DNA from: Minwuia sp.
Lineage (GTDB): Bacteria > Pseudomonadota > Alphaproteobacteria > Minwuiales > Minwuiaceae
Assembly: GCA_029210175.1 (NCBI GenBank)
Contig: JARGPL010000003.1
Coordinates: 1 to 64,000 of the forward strand
Direction of reading: 5' to 3'
Length of the DNA stretch: 64,000 nt
The notes beneath the pieces are model-generated. The model did no database searches and was not told the DNA's origin. It worked only from the letters and a program-made list of their open reading frames with translations. The translations under genes were made by a program, and so were the position numbers. Shown one piece after another: positions 16,634 through 23,671 of this stretch (position 1 is its first letter; every line of letters starts with the position of its first letter).

Positions 16634-18694
16634 TTACTCGGCGGCGGTGAGGAATTCCGGAAGCTCGGCGTCGGACGCCACCTCCGGTTCGTCCGTATTC
16701 GGCGCGCTCATGGGATCGACACCGGACGTCCTCAGCGGTTCAGGCAGCCAGCCGGTGTCGGAAAGCAGCCGCTCGGCCTGTTCGGCCATGTCGCCCTTTT
16801 TGAGGTGGTCGATAAGCTCGGCCGCGGCATCACCCTTGGCCTCGGTCACCGCCTCCAGGATGCGCGCTTTTGGCACCCGGTTCAGGTAATTCTCAGCGGT
16901 CGGCTTCCACCCGGCAGTGGCCATGTCGAGCGACACGGCGCAGGCAAGCTGGTCGGCATGATGCCGGCGGCCCTGTGCCCGGTTCCAGGGCTCATGCAGG
17001 GCGTTGACGGTGAGCGAGGCGCAATGGGCGAAGAGCGCCATGCGGCTGTCATGATCGAAGTCGCAGAGGAACTCCCAGAGCAGTTCGGGTTCATCCGGCA
17101 ACTGCTTTTCCCAATTGGTCTGACGATCGTCAATAGCCTTGGCAGACGGGCAATCCTTCAGGTCCGGCCCCTGCACGGAAAAGCCGCTGCTTTTCCATGC
17201 GATCTCCAGGCAACTATCGGTGGCGTAGCGATAGAAGGTCTGGAGCGCCAACCCATGCAGCACGGCGATGAAGGCGATGTCCGGGTCGCCCGCCAGCGCA
17301 TCGCGCAAGGCCAGCGTCCGGTGCGCGGTGAGTTCCATTACCAGCCGGTCCGAGAGTGGCTTGATGCCTTCGTCCTCCTCGTCTGGAGATGCATTACCAG
17401 ATAGCACGGCGGGATCGACCTGCCGGGTCTCGCCGTCTGCACCGACATGGACGATTTCGACATGATCGCGGACGAAGCCATCGGCGTCGGCCTCGCCTTC
17501 ATCGCTTTCATTCTGCACCTCGTCCTCGGGCCGGACATAGCCGCGCTCGACCTTGAGCCTGCCGTCGCTGTCGATGCTGACGAAAACACCCGAGCGGGCA
17601 ATCTCAGCGGGATCGTAGATGACGGGTTGGCTCTCGAAGGCATCGAGTGCGGCCTCGATTTCACCCAGCCGCTGGTCGACCTCTTCGGGAAGCTCCTCTT
17701 CGGTGTCTGAGTAGCGCTCCTCGATCTCCGCCATCTCCTCGCGCAGGGCTTCACGCTTTGCTTGCTCCTCATCCGACAGAGGCTGCATTTCACCCATGAC
17801 GCGGCGCAAACCGCCAGTATGCCCATAGGGAAATTCCTGGGCGATTTGAATCCAGCGCCAGCCTTCCGCCTTGATCGTCTCAGCTTCACTGGTCAGCTTC
17901 GCGGCGACCAAGCGTTCCAGGAGCGCCACGTCCTGCAACCAGCCCTCGTCATTTTGCGAAAACAGATCGCGTAGGACGCTGCCCCCTTCGGCTTCATAGG
18001 TATCGAGGCCAATGAGGCGAACCCGCTTGTCCGATGCCCGAACGGCGTCTTCCGTCAGCAACTTGCGAATATAGTATGGTTCCTGGTTGTAGCCGCGCTG
18101 CACAGCCTCCCACACTTGCTCCTGCCGCTCATGGTTGGTTGCGATGCTGAAGGCCATGAGCTGTTCCAGCGTCATCTCGTCGGCAGCATAGATTTCAAGT
18201 AGTTTGGGCGACACACTGGCCAGCTTCAGCCGCTGCCTGACAATCTGCGGGGTGACAAAGAAGCGGGCAGCGATGTCCGCCTCAAAGAGGCCCTGATCTT
18301 TCAGAGACTGGAACGCGCGGAACTGATCGAGCGGATGGAGCGCCTGCCGCTGGACATTCTCGGCGAGGCTATCCTCTTCGAGAATGCCGTCTTCGCGGAT
18401 GACGCAGGGGATCGGCGCGGTTTTATTGAGGCGCTTCTGCTTGACCAGCAGCTCCAGCGCCCGGTATCGGCGCCCACCAGCTTGCACCTCGTAGCTGTCC
18501 GTGGGTTGACCATCTTCACCAAGCACCTGACGAACGCTCAGGCTCTGCAACAGCGTGCGCCGGGCGATATCCTCGGCCAGATCCTCGATCGACACGCCCG
18601 CCTGCACGCGGCGGACGTTGCGGTTTGAGAGCACCAGCTTGTTGAAGGGAATGTCCCGGGACTGGGACAGGGTGATTTTCTTGAGGGTTGCCAT
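16634..18694 (-). CDS. parB: ParB/RepB/Spo0J family partition protein
   Basis: A 686-residue protein. The N-terminal ParB nuclease-like CTP-binding fold shows VQAGGRRYRALELL, then EDSLAENVQRQALHPLDQ; the HTH region is IAARFFVTPQIVRQRLKLAS. The long C-terminal half with acidic stretches (residues about 330-470) is typical of ParB-like proteins of alphaproteobacterial plasmids and integrative elements, roughly twice the length of chromosomal ParB. No parA is in the window, so the partner is outside it or absent. A GGAGAAACC ribosome binding region precedes the ATG. Confidence 0.9.
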   Translation of the reverse strand: MATLKKITLSQSRDIPFNKLVLSNRNVRRVQAGVSIEDLAEDIARRTLLQSLSVRQVLGEDGQPTDSYEVQAGGRRYRALELLVKQKRLNKTAPIPCVIREDGILEEDSLAENVQRQALHPLDQFRAFQSLKDQGLFEADIAARFFVTPQIVRQRLKLASVSPKLLEIYAADEMTLEQLMAFSIATNHERQEQVWEAVQRGYNQEPYYIRKLLTEDAVRASDKRVRLIGLDTYEAEGGSVLRDLFSQNDEGWLQDVALLERLVAAKLTSEAETIKAEGWRWIQIAQEFPYGHTGGLRRVMGEMQPLSDEEQAKREALREEMAEIEERYSDTEEELPEEVDQRLGEIEAALDAFESQPVIYDPAEIARSGVFVSIDSDGRLKVERGYVRPEDEVQNESDEGEADADGFVRDHVEIVHVGADGETRQVDPAVLSGNASPDEEDEGIKPLSDRLVMELTAHRTLALRDALAGDPDIAFIAVLHGLALQTFYRYATDSCLEIAWKSSGFSVQGPDLKDCPSAKAIDDRQTNWEKQLPDEPELLWEFLCDFDHDSRMALFAHCASLTVNALHEPWNRAQGRRHHADQLACAVSLDMATAGWKPTAENYLNRVPKARILEAVTEAKGDAAAELIDHLKKGDMAEQAERLLSDTGWLPEPLRTSGVDPMSAPNTDEPEVASDAELPEFLTAAE

Positions 18695-18709
18695 GTCGGT
18701 TTCTCCAGA

Positions 18710-18746
18710 ACGGGCGAGGAAAGCCTTCTTTCCCCTTCCAACCCGT
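18710..18746 (-). promoter_or_regulatory. Leader stem-loop of parB
   Basis: An outer ACGGG/CCCGT pair (18710-18714 with 18742-18746) encloses a perfect GGAAAG-CCTT-CTTTCC hairpin (18718-18733). It lies in front of the GGAGA ribosome binding site of parB. Confidence 0.5.
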
Positions 18747-18775
18747 CACGAAAAACCCGAACTTCCCTCTCACTT

Positions 18776-19138
18776 TCAGGCCGCTGCCTGGTTCAGGTCG
18801 AGATTGTAAACCTCCGCCCCCGCCGCCGCGTAGGACCGCGCCACCACGATCAGCGGGGCGTAGGAAAAGGCGTGCCGAGGTTCCGGATCGGGGTTTCTTC
18901 CGACCGCGATCATCGGACCGCTGATGGCGAGCTTCACTACCCGGTCGAACTCGACGCAGCGACTATCGATCACCGGCAGCCCGGCGGCAATGGCCTGGGC
19001 CTTGACCGCTTCGACGTCATAGCCAGAGAGGCTTCCGTTCAGATAGTGCAGCGAAAAGCCGCCGCGGCCGACCGTCAGATGACCGCCCGACGTGGCGAGC
19101 GCCCTGGCGATATCGGCGCTGTAATCACGATCATGCAT
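18776..19138 (-). CDS. Hypothetical protein
   Basis: A 120-residue protein starting MHDRDYSADIARALATSGGH and ending VYNLDLNQAAA. It appears to be a single small alpha/beta domain with no membrane segment or recognised motif. GGGAGAA lies just upstream of the ATG. It is between parB and the PAPS-reductase-like gene, all in the same direction. Confidence 0.65.
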   Translation of the reverse strand: MHDRDYSADIARALATSGGHLTVGRGGFSLHYLNGSLSGYDVEAVKAQAIAAGLPVIDSRCVEFDRVVKLAISGPMIAVGRNPDPEPRHAFSYAPLIVVARSYAAAGAEVYNLDLNQAAA

Positions 19139-19152
19139 GAATGTTCTCCCGC

Positions 19153-19192
19153 GACGGGCGGCGCGGACCCGTTCCATGCCTGTCGACCCGTC
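19153..19192 (-). promoter_or_regulatory. Leader stem-loop of the gene at 18776-19138
   Basis: GACGGG (19153-19158) and CCCGTC (19187-19192) are perfect inverted arms before the GGGAGAA ribosome binding site. Confidence 0.45.
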
Positions 19193-19260
19193 ATTGGGAA
19201 ATGGCCGCCCCCGGACTTCGGGAGCGACCAGCATCTGAAACAATGAAAGGGGAAACGGCG

Positions 19261-20106
19261 CTATACGCCGCACATGCCGTCGCATTCGTCAGCGAAGAGA
19301 TCAAGCTGCCCTTTGTCCGCCAGTGTGTCGAGGTCGGCCTCGTCGAGCGGCAGGCAGGAACGGTGCAGGAAGACCTCGCCGCGCAGATTGCGAAAACCGG
19401 TGCGGATCATTCGGTCGATGACGACGGCATCGTCCCAGGCATCGGGATCCTCCTCGCGCATCTGCCGCCATAGACTGTCGCTATGATAAGGGCAGCCGAT
19501 GCAGGAACTTTTCGGCGGCGTGGGATAGCCGTGCCGCTCCAGCCATCGCAGGCAGTCGCGGCGCGTCATACCCATCTCAATGAGCGGAAAACGGTTCACC
19601 TGCCACGGCTCCATCGACATTTTCATGCGCACGACCTCGTCGAAGGATATGCCGATCCACTGCTCGACGACCGGACGATTTGGCGAACGTTTCCCTGCGA
19701 TGCCGACAAGTTCGCGCACCTTGCGGCGGATCGGGGCGATTTTGAGTTCCTTTGTGCATTGCCGCCGGATCATGCCGACCTTGCCCGACGCGGATTTGGT
19801 GAAGGCGGGGATCGAGGCCCAGCGTTCGCCCCGCGCGCCATTCACGAGCCCCTCGCGGATATTGCCGTCCGAGACGATATGTACGGGAAAGGGCAGCACG
19901 TTTGGTGATCTCAGCCAGGCGAGATGCTTATAGACCGCCCGCGGCTCCCAGCCAGTATCGGCGAAGATGGCGCAATCGGGCATCGGCCCGATCTCACCAT
20001 GGGCGGCCATCAGCGCCAGCGTGGTGGACTGCACCCCGGCGCCGAGCGACAGCACGCGCAGCTTAACGGTGGATGTATCGGCCGGCGGCGGGAACAGCGC
20101 GTTCAT
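19261..20106 (-). CDS. Phosphoadenosine phosphosulfate reductase-like PP-loop protein
   Basis: A 281-residue PP-loop ATPase. The loop is SLGAGVQSTTLALM near residue 16, followed by IFADTGWEP, the substrate-side CTKELKIAP and a C-terminal CIGCPYHSDSLW cysteine pair. The architecture is that of CysH/DndC-like enzymes, which activate sulfate or transfer sulfur. On mobile elements such proteins are usually annotated only as PAPS-reductase-like. The ATG at 20106 overlaps the TGA of the thermonuclease gene (ATGA), so the two are translated together. Confidence 0.85.
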   Translation of the reverse strand: MNALFPPPADTSTVKLRVLSLGAGVQSTTLALMAAHGEIGPMPDCAIFADTGWEPRAVYKHLAWLRSPNVLPFPVHIVSDGNIREGLVNGARGERWASIPAFTKSASGKVGMIRRQCTKELKIAPIRRKVRELVGIAGKRSPNRPVVEQWIGISFDEVVRMKMSMEPWQVNRFPLIEMGMTRRDCLRWLERHGYPTPPKSSCIGCPYHSDSLWRQMREEDPDAWDDAVVIDRMIRTGFRNLRGEVFLHRSCLPLDEADLDTLADKGQLDLFADECDGMCGV

Positions 20107-20624
20107 GGCCGCTCTCCCGCCTGCTGTCCGCGTCGCCATTCGGCGGGTGGGTCGAATGTGCCATTCCAGATCCCCTTGCGCAGGAACTTCGCCATGCTTT
20201 CCTGGCTGGTGTAATTATAGAGGCGGTTGGCATCGCGATCGGCGATGGCCCAGCCCTCATTGGCGACCCAGGCTGAAAGATTGTCGCTGCCCGCGTAGCA
20301 GATCGAGATCAAGCGGCCATAGGCGTCGCGTGTCGTCTTTTGCCAGATATCGCAGTTGACCGTCCGGTCTTCTAGGAATTTGGCGAGAGCAGCCGCAGCA
20401 TCTCTGCCACAGGACCACGCGGCACCATCGCGGCGGTGGCAGATCTGGTCCATCTCCATGGCATCAACGCCATAGAGGCGGTGTCTTTTTCCATCGATCT
20501 CGATCGTATCCGCATCGATAACGCGGGCTGGACCTTTGTGGTCACTATCGAGCGCGGGCCAGAAGGACACGAAGGCGAAAAACACCATGCCGATGACGGC
20601 GCTGCCTTTGACAAGTTGAAACAT
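20103..20624 (-). CDS. Thermonuclease (SNase-like) family protein
   Basis: A 173-residue protein with an N-terminal signal anchor (MFQLVKGSAVIGMVFFAFVS). It then shows the SNase core: VIDADTIEIDGKRHRLYGVD, DRTVNCDIWQKTTRDAYGRL and WVANEGWAI. These are calcium-dependent nucleases or nuclease-fold proteins acting outside the cytoplasm. A role in DNA transfer or entry is possible but unproven. GGAGA precedes the ATG. Confidence 0.85.
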   Translation of the reverse strand: MFQLVKGSAVIGMVFFAFVSFWPALDSDHKGPARVIDADTIEIDGKRHRLYGVDAMEMDQICHRRDGAAWSCGRDAAAALAKFLEDRTVNCDIWQKTTRDAYGRLISICYAGSDNLSAWVANEGWAIADRDANRLYNYTSQESMAKFLRKGIWNGTFDPPAEWRRGQQAGERP

Positions 20625-20637
20625 CGGGAGTCTCCTT

Positions 20638-20694
20638 TTCGGGTTACGGGCAGACAGGCTCTCTCTTGGCCCTCAGCCCTTCACCCGCCCCGAA
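20638..20694 (-). promoter_or_regulatory. Leader stem-loop of the thermonuclease gene
   Basis: TTCGGG (20638-20643) pairs with CCCGAA (20689-20694), closing a longer GC-rich structure. It sits immediately before the AAGGAGA ribosome binding site. Confidence 0.45.
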
Positions 20695-21494
20695 CGCTCC
20701 TTTTCCTCTGGGTCCAGCAGCCGTCGGTAGCCGCCCCGCACCATGGTCCTCGCGCCGGAGAGCAGGCGCTGAACGCGGGTACGCAGGAAACCTGCCTCCC
20801 AATCCTCCCGGACCGCCCGATCCCCGAACAGCACCGCCGCAATCTCGCGCTGGCTAGCCCCGGTGGCCGACCCGTCAAAGGCGCGGAGCATCAGGGTCCA
20901 GCGGCGGGCGCGGCGTTCAGGTGGGTAAAGGGATTTGAGCAATCGTCCGCTGCGCGCCAGGCGGCAAAGGCGCTGTAGGGTCAGCGGCTTGATCTCGAAC
21001 TCCTTGAGGCCGCAAAGCGTGCAACTCAGCAGGGCCGGACCGATGAGCGCATCGCCCTCTGTCACCGCGAGTTGCAGATGCCGCGCTCCATCACTGAATA
21101 ACAAATGCTGGCCGTCATCACCATGCACGACGGTTTTGAATAAAGGGCATTGGCGACAATCGAATGTATTGCCTGTGTCGACGTGCGGTTTGGCTTCCAC
21201 CTGCAAGACCAGGGGATTGCATTCCGGCAGCCAGAAGAACGTCATCTCTTCGTCGATCCGGCAACAGCGAACGCCCCAGCGGGAAAGGCGGTAATCCTGA
21301 TCGCAAAGGATGTGTCCGGATTCATCAGGCGGGCTGCATCGGGCTTCCCGCAGGTCGGCAAGGAACGCAGGGTTCCTGCGCAGCCACTCGCCCGCCCAGC
21401 AATGCCGGTCGCAGTTGAGCAACGGATTATAGTGTATGGGTTCGCGCCAATCGGCGCTTGGACATATGCCCGGTTCGGGTTTCTCCTCAGACAT
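20673..21494 (-). CDS. DUF6499/DUF2285 domain-containing protein
   Basis: A 273-residue protein starting MSEEKPEPGICPSADWREPI. The N-terminal part matches the transcriptional-regulator-like DUF6499 domain (LSRWGVRCCRIDEEMTFFWL). The middle has Cys pairs CRQCP and CTLCG. The C-terminal DUF2285 portion contains ASQREIAAVLFGDRAV and RVQRLLSGARTMVRGGYRRL, which looks like a DNA-binding HTH. The family is common on plasmids and integrative elements. It is divergent from the araC gene. Confidence 0.85.
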   Translation of the reverse strand: MSEEKPEPGICPSADWREPIHYNPLLNCDRHCWAGEWLRRNPAFLADLREARCSPPDESGHILCDQDYRLSRWGVRCCRIDEEMTFFWLPECNPLVLQVEAKPHVDTGNTFDCRQCPLFKTVVHGDDGQHLLFSDGARHLQLAVTEGDALIGPALLSCTLCGLKEFEIKPLTLQRLCRLARSGRLLKSLYPPERRARRWTLMLRAFDGSATGASQREIAAVLFGDRAVREDWEAGFLRTRVQRLLSGARTMVRGGYRRLLDPEEKERSGRVKG

Positions 21495-21529
21495 GGCAGC
21501 ATTCCTCCTTGCCGTGATCATCATCAGCA

Positions 21530-21568
21530 GACGGAAGAATGCTTGTTGGCGATGAGGTGTTTTCCGTC
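21530..21568 (-). promoter_or_regulatory. Leader inverted repeat of the DUF2285 gene
   Basis: GACGGAA (21530-21536) and TTCCGTC (21562-21568) are perfect 7-bp inverted arms upstream of the AAGGAGGA ribosome binding site. Confidence 0.45.
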
Positions 21569-21572
21569 CGCT

Positions 21573-21592
21573 CTATCGATGATTATCGATAG
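21573..21592. promoter_or_regulatory. Palindromic candidate operator between divergent genes
   Basis: CTATCGAT (21573-21580) and ATCGATAG (21585-21592) are perfect inverted copies with a GATT centre. The site lies between the DUF2285 gene (minus) and the araC-family gene (plus). It has the form of a dimer-binding operator. Confidence 0.5.
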
Positions 21593-21815
21593 GGAACGGC
21601 GGGCGCGCTTTTGCGAAAGGGTCGCAGCTTTTGAATTTGCGCCACGAAGTATTCAAAGATTTTTAAGTAAATCCGACAGTTTTTGTCAAACATTGCCCCA
21701 TAATTGCCGTATTCGCGCCATGATTGCATAAGTAGACTTTGATCTTGGAAGTCAGGTGGCCTGTCATATTACGGGCGACCTGCCCCAAGTGGATTTATGC
21801 ATTCATGGGGGTGAT

Positions 21816-22700
21816 ATGTCAGATGTTTTTATGATCGATTTTTCCGCAGACGCGCCATTGCCCTTCGCAGAGCTTCTCGGGCGTTTTGTCAATCCGGCCG
21901 CAGTGATCAACCGCTACCTGTTCCATCCCAATCCGCAAGGCGCGCGGCTGGTCTCACCGCAAGTCACCCTGATCATGCATGAGGATGACCCCTTCGAGAT
22001 CGATTGGCGCGGGCCGTATGAACTGCAGCCCGCCCGCCATCGCGTCGAAGCAGGTCAGTTTCATATCGTGCCCGCACATACGCCGATGGAAGTGGCGTGG
22101 GAGGGGGAGCAGCGGGCGGCGATCATTACGTTCACGCCAGACTTTGTGGATCGCGTCGTTCGCGAGCAGTTCAAAGGCGATGCGCCGCGCTTGCAACCCC
22201 AAGCCGCGCTCAGCGACGCGCTCGTGCAAAGTCTCTGCACGGCGCTTTGCGGTAAAATCGGCGCAAAAGGGCATCACCTCCGGGCATGCGCCGAGGCCAT
22301 CGCCACTCAGCTTGTCATTCACCTGCTGGCGTGTTTCGGCGCAGGCGGAACGGTGCAGCCTTCGATTTCGGGCGGACTGACCAGTGCCCAGCAACGCCTC
22401 ACGCTCGACTATATCGGCACGCATGGGCGGCAGGAATTCAACGTCGACGAACTGGCGGCAGCGGCGGGCCTGTCCAGACGCCATTTCCAGCGCGCATTCA
22501 AACAGAGCTTTGGCGAGACGCCCTGCCGGTTTGCCCACAATACGGTGATGGCCGCAGCGGTGGAACTGGTGCTGGGCACCCGGAAATCGATCACCGAAAT
22601 TGCGCTCGATCTCGGCTTCGAGAATTTCGGCAATTTTTCAACGGCGTTCAAAAGACATACCGGCATGAGCCCCGAAGCATTTAGAAGGCGGAATGGGTAG
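21816..22700 (+). CDS. AraC family transcriptional regulator
   Basis: A 294-residue regulator starting MSDVFMIDFSADAPLPF. The first 190 residues are a cupin-like effector domain. Residues about 190-294 hold the twin HTH: FNVDELAAAAGLSRRHFQRA, ITEIALDLGFENFGNFS and the ending TGMSPEAFRRRNG. GGGGGTG is the ribosome binding site. It is the only plus-strand backbone gene here and lies upstream of the BREX operon; it could control the element or its divergent neighbour. Confidence 0.88.
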   Translation: MSDVFMIDFSADAPLPFAELLGRFVNPAAVINRYLFHPNPQGARLVSPQVTLIMHEDDPFEIDWRGPYELQPARHRVEAGQFHIVPAHTPMEVAWEGEQRAAIITFTPDFVDRVVREQFKGDAPRLQPQAALSDALVQSLCTALCGKIGAKGHHLRACAEAIATQLVIHLLACFGAGGTVQPSISGGLTSAQQRLTLDYIGTHGRQEFNVDELAAAAGLSRRHFQRAFKQSFGETPCRFAHNTVMAAAVELVLGTRKSITEIALDLGFENFGNFSTAFKRHTGMSPEAFRRRNG

Positions 22701-22871
22701 GGCGGTCTACACTACCCCCAACCCGCATCGTATTACGCTACTGAACAATCAAACATACTTGCTCGCTCGACTGAGAACGACGCAGGTCAACGCTATCGAC
22801 ATCCCCCCATCTTCCTGCTAAACAGGTTCTAATCGGCTTCATTCGGCTGATTTTGGTAGAACTTCGCGCTT

Positions 22872-22901
22872 CCCCGATTCTCTACGATCGGGGTGTTTTT
22901 T
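22872..22901 (+). terminator. Intrinsic terminator/possible attenuator in front of BREX operon
   Basis: CCCCGAT (22872-22878) and ATCGGGG (22887-22893) form a perfect 7-bp stem with an 8-base loop, followed by TGTTTTTT. It lies 171 bases after the araC stop and 49 bases before the first BREX start codon. It may simply end the araC transcript. If the BREX promoter lies between 22701 and 22870 it would instead act as an attenuator. Confidence 0.7.
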
Positions 22902-22906
22902 GGCTG

Positions 22907-22928
22907 TTTGCCTAGGGCATGGGGCAAA
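22907..22928. promoter_or_regulatory. Inverted repeat before the BREX HTH gene
   Basis: TTTGCC (22907-22912) and GGCAAA (22923-22928) are perfect inverted copies 10 bases apart, ending 21 bases before the HTH gene. A candidate operator for that HTH protein. Confidence 0.4.
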
Positions 22929-22949
22929 TCGAAATATGAGGCAAAGGCG

Positions 22950-23162
22950 ATGGATGAACGCTGGCTGACGGTCGAGGACATATGCCTGTACCTGAACGTG
23001 AGCAATGAAACGGTCTACAAGTGGATCGAGCAGCGTGACATGCCTGCTCACCGCGTGGGACGACGCTGGATGTTCAAGCAGAATGAGGTGGACGATTGGG
23101 TGCGCTCCGGTGGCGCGTCGGATAAGCCCGACAACAATGACAGTGATGAGAAGCGGGGGTGA
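22950..23162 (+). CDS. Helix-turn-helix protein at the head of the BREX operon
   Basis: A 70-residue protein: MDERWLTVEDICLYLNVSNE starts an excisionase/MerR-type HTH, with a wing (DMPAHRVGRRWMFKQNEVDD) and an acidic tail. It is clearly different from the AlpA-like protein at 3114-3347. Its stop codon overlaps the GTG alternative start of brxF, so it is the first gene of the operon and its likely regulator. Confidence 0.8.
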   Translation: MDERWLTVEDICLYLNVSNETVYKWIEQRDMPAHRVGRRWMFKQNEVDDWVRSGGASDKPDNNDSDEKRG

Positions 23163-23164
23163 TC

Positions 23165-23671
23165 ATGCCAGAGCCGATCCAAGACAAAATCAGAGACGCA
23201 ATCAAACAGTCGGAGGGACTCTACCACCGGCTGGTTCTGCTGGTTGGCGAAACTGGATCAGGCAAGACAACGGCCATCCGCGATGCGGCGCACGAGCTTG
23301 ATGCTGACGTCATCAATGTCAATCTGGCGCTTTCCGCCAAGCTGCTCGAATTGACGGCAAGGCAACGCGCCGTGCACCTGTCCAAGCTGCTGGGCGAGGC
23401 GGTCGAGAACGCCGCGCCCGTCGCGCTTCTCGACAACACCGAGATTCTCTTTGACCACGATTTGCAACAAGATCCCCTTCGACTCCTCCAAAGCATGTCG
23501 CGCAATCGCTGCGTGGTGGCTTCCTGGAACGGAACAATTAGGGACAATAAACTGACATATGCCGAAGCCGGGCATCCAGAATACCGGAGCTACGACCTGA
23601 CTGAGACGTTGGTTGTGGACATGAAACAATCAGTTGCAACCGATCCAGCCGGTCGAGTGAGGTCAGCATGA
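23165..23671 (+). CDS. brxF: BREX-3 system P-loop protein BrxF
   Basis: A 168-residue ATPase-like protein. Walker [11 protein letters not shown] lies at residues 29-38 and a Walker B-like [12 protein letters not shown] further on. Size and position directly upstream of brxC match BrxF, a marker of type 3 BREX. ATG 23165 is chosen; an in-frame GTG at 23159 overlaps the HTH stop. Its end overlaps the brxC start by four bases. Confidence 0.85.
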   Translation: MPEPIQDKIRDAIKQSEGLYHRLVLLVGETGSGKTTAIRDAAHELDADVINVNLALSAKLLELTARQRAVHLSKLLGEAVENAAPVALLDNTEILFDHDLQQDPLRLLQSMSRNRCVVASWNGTIRDNKLTYAEAGHPEYRSYDLTETLVVDMKQSVATDPAGRVRSA

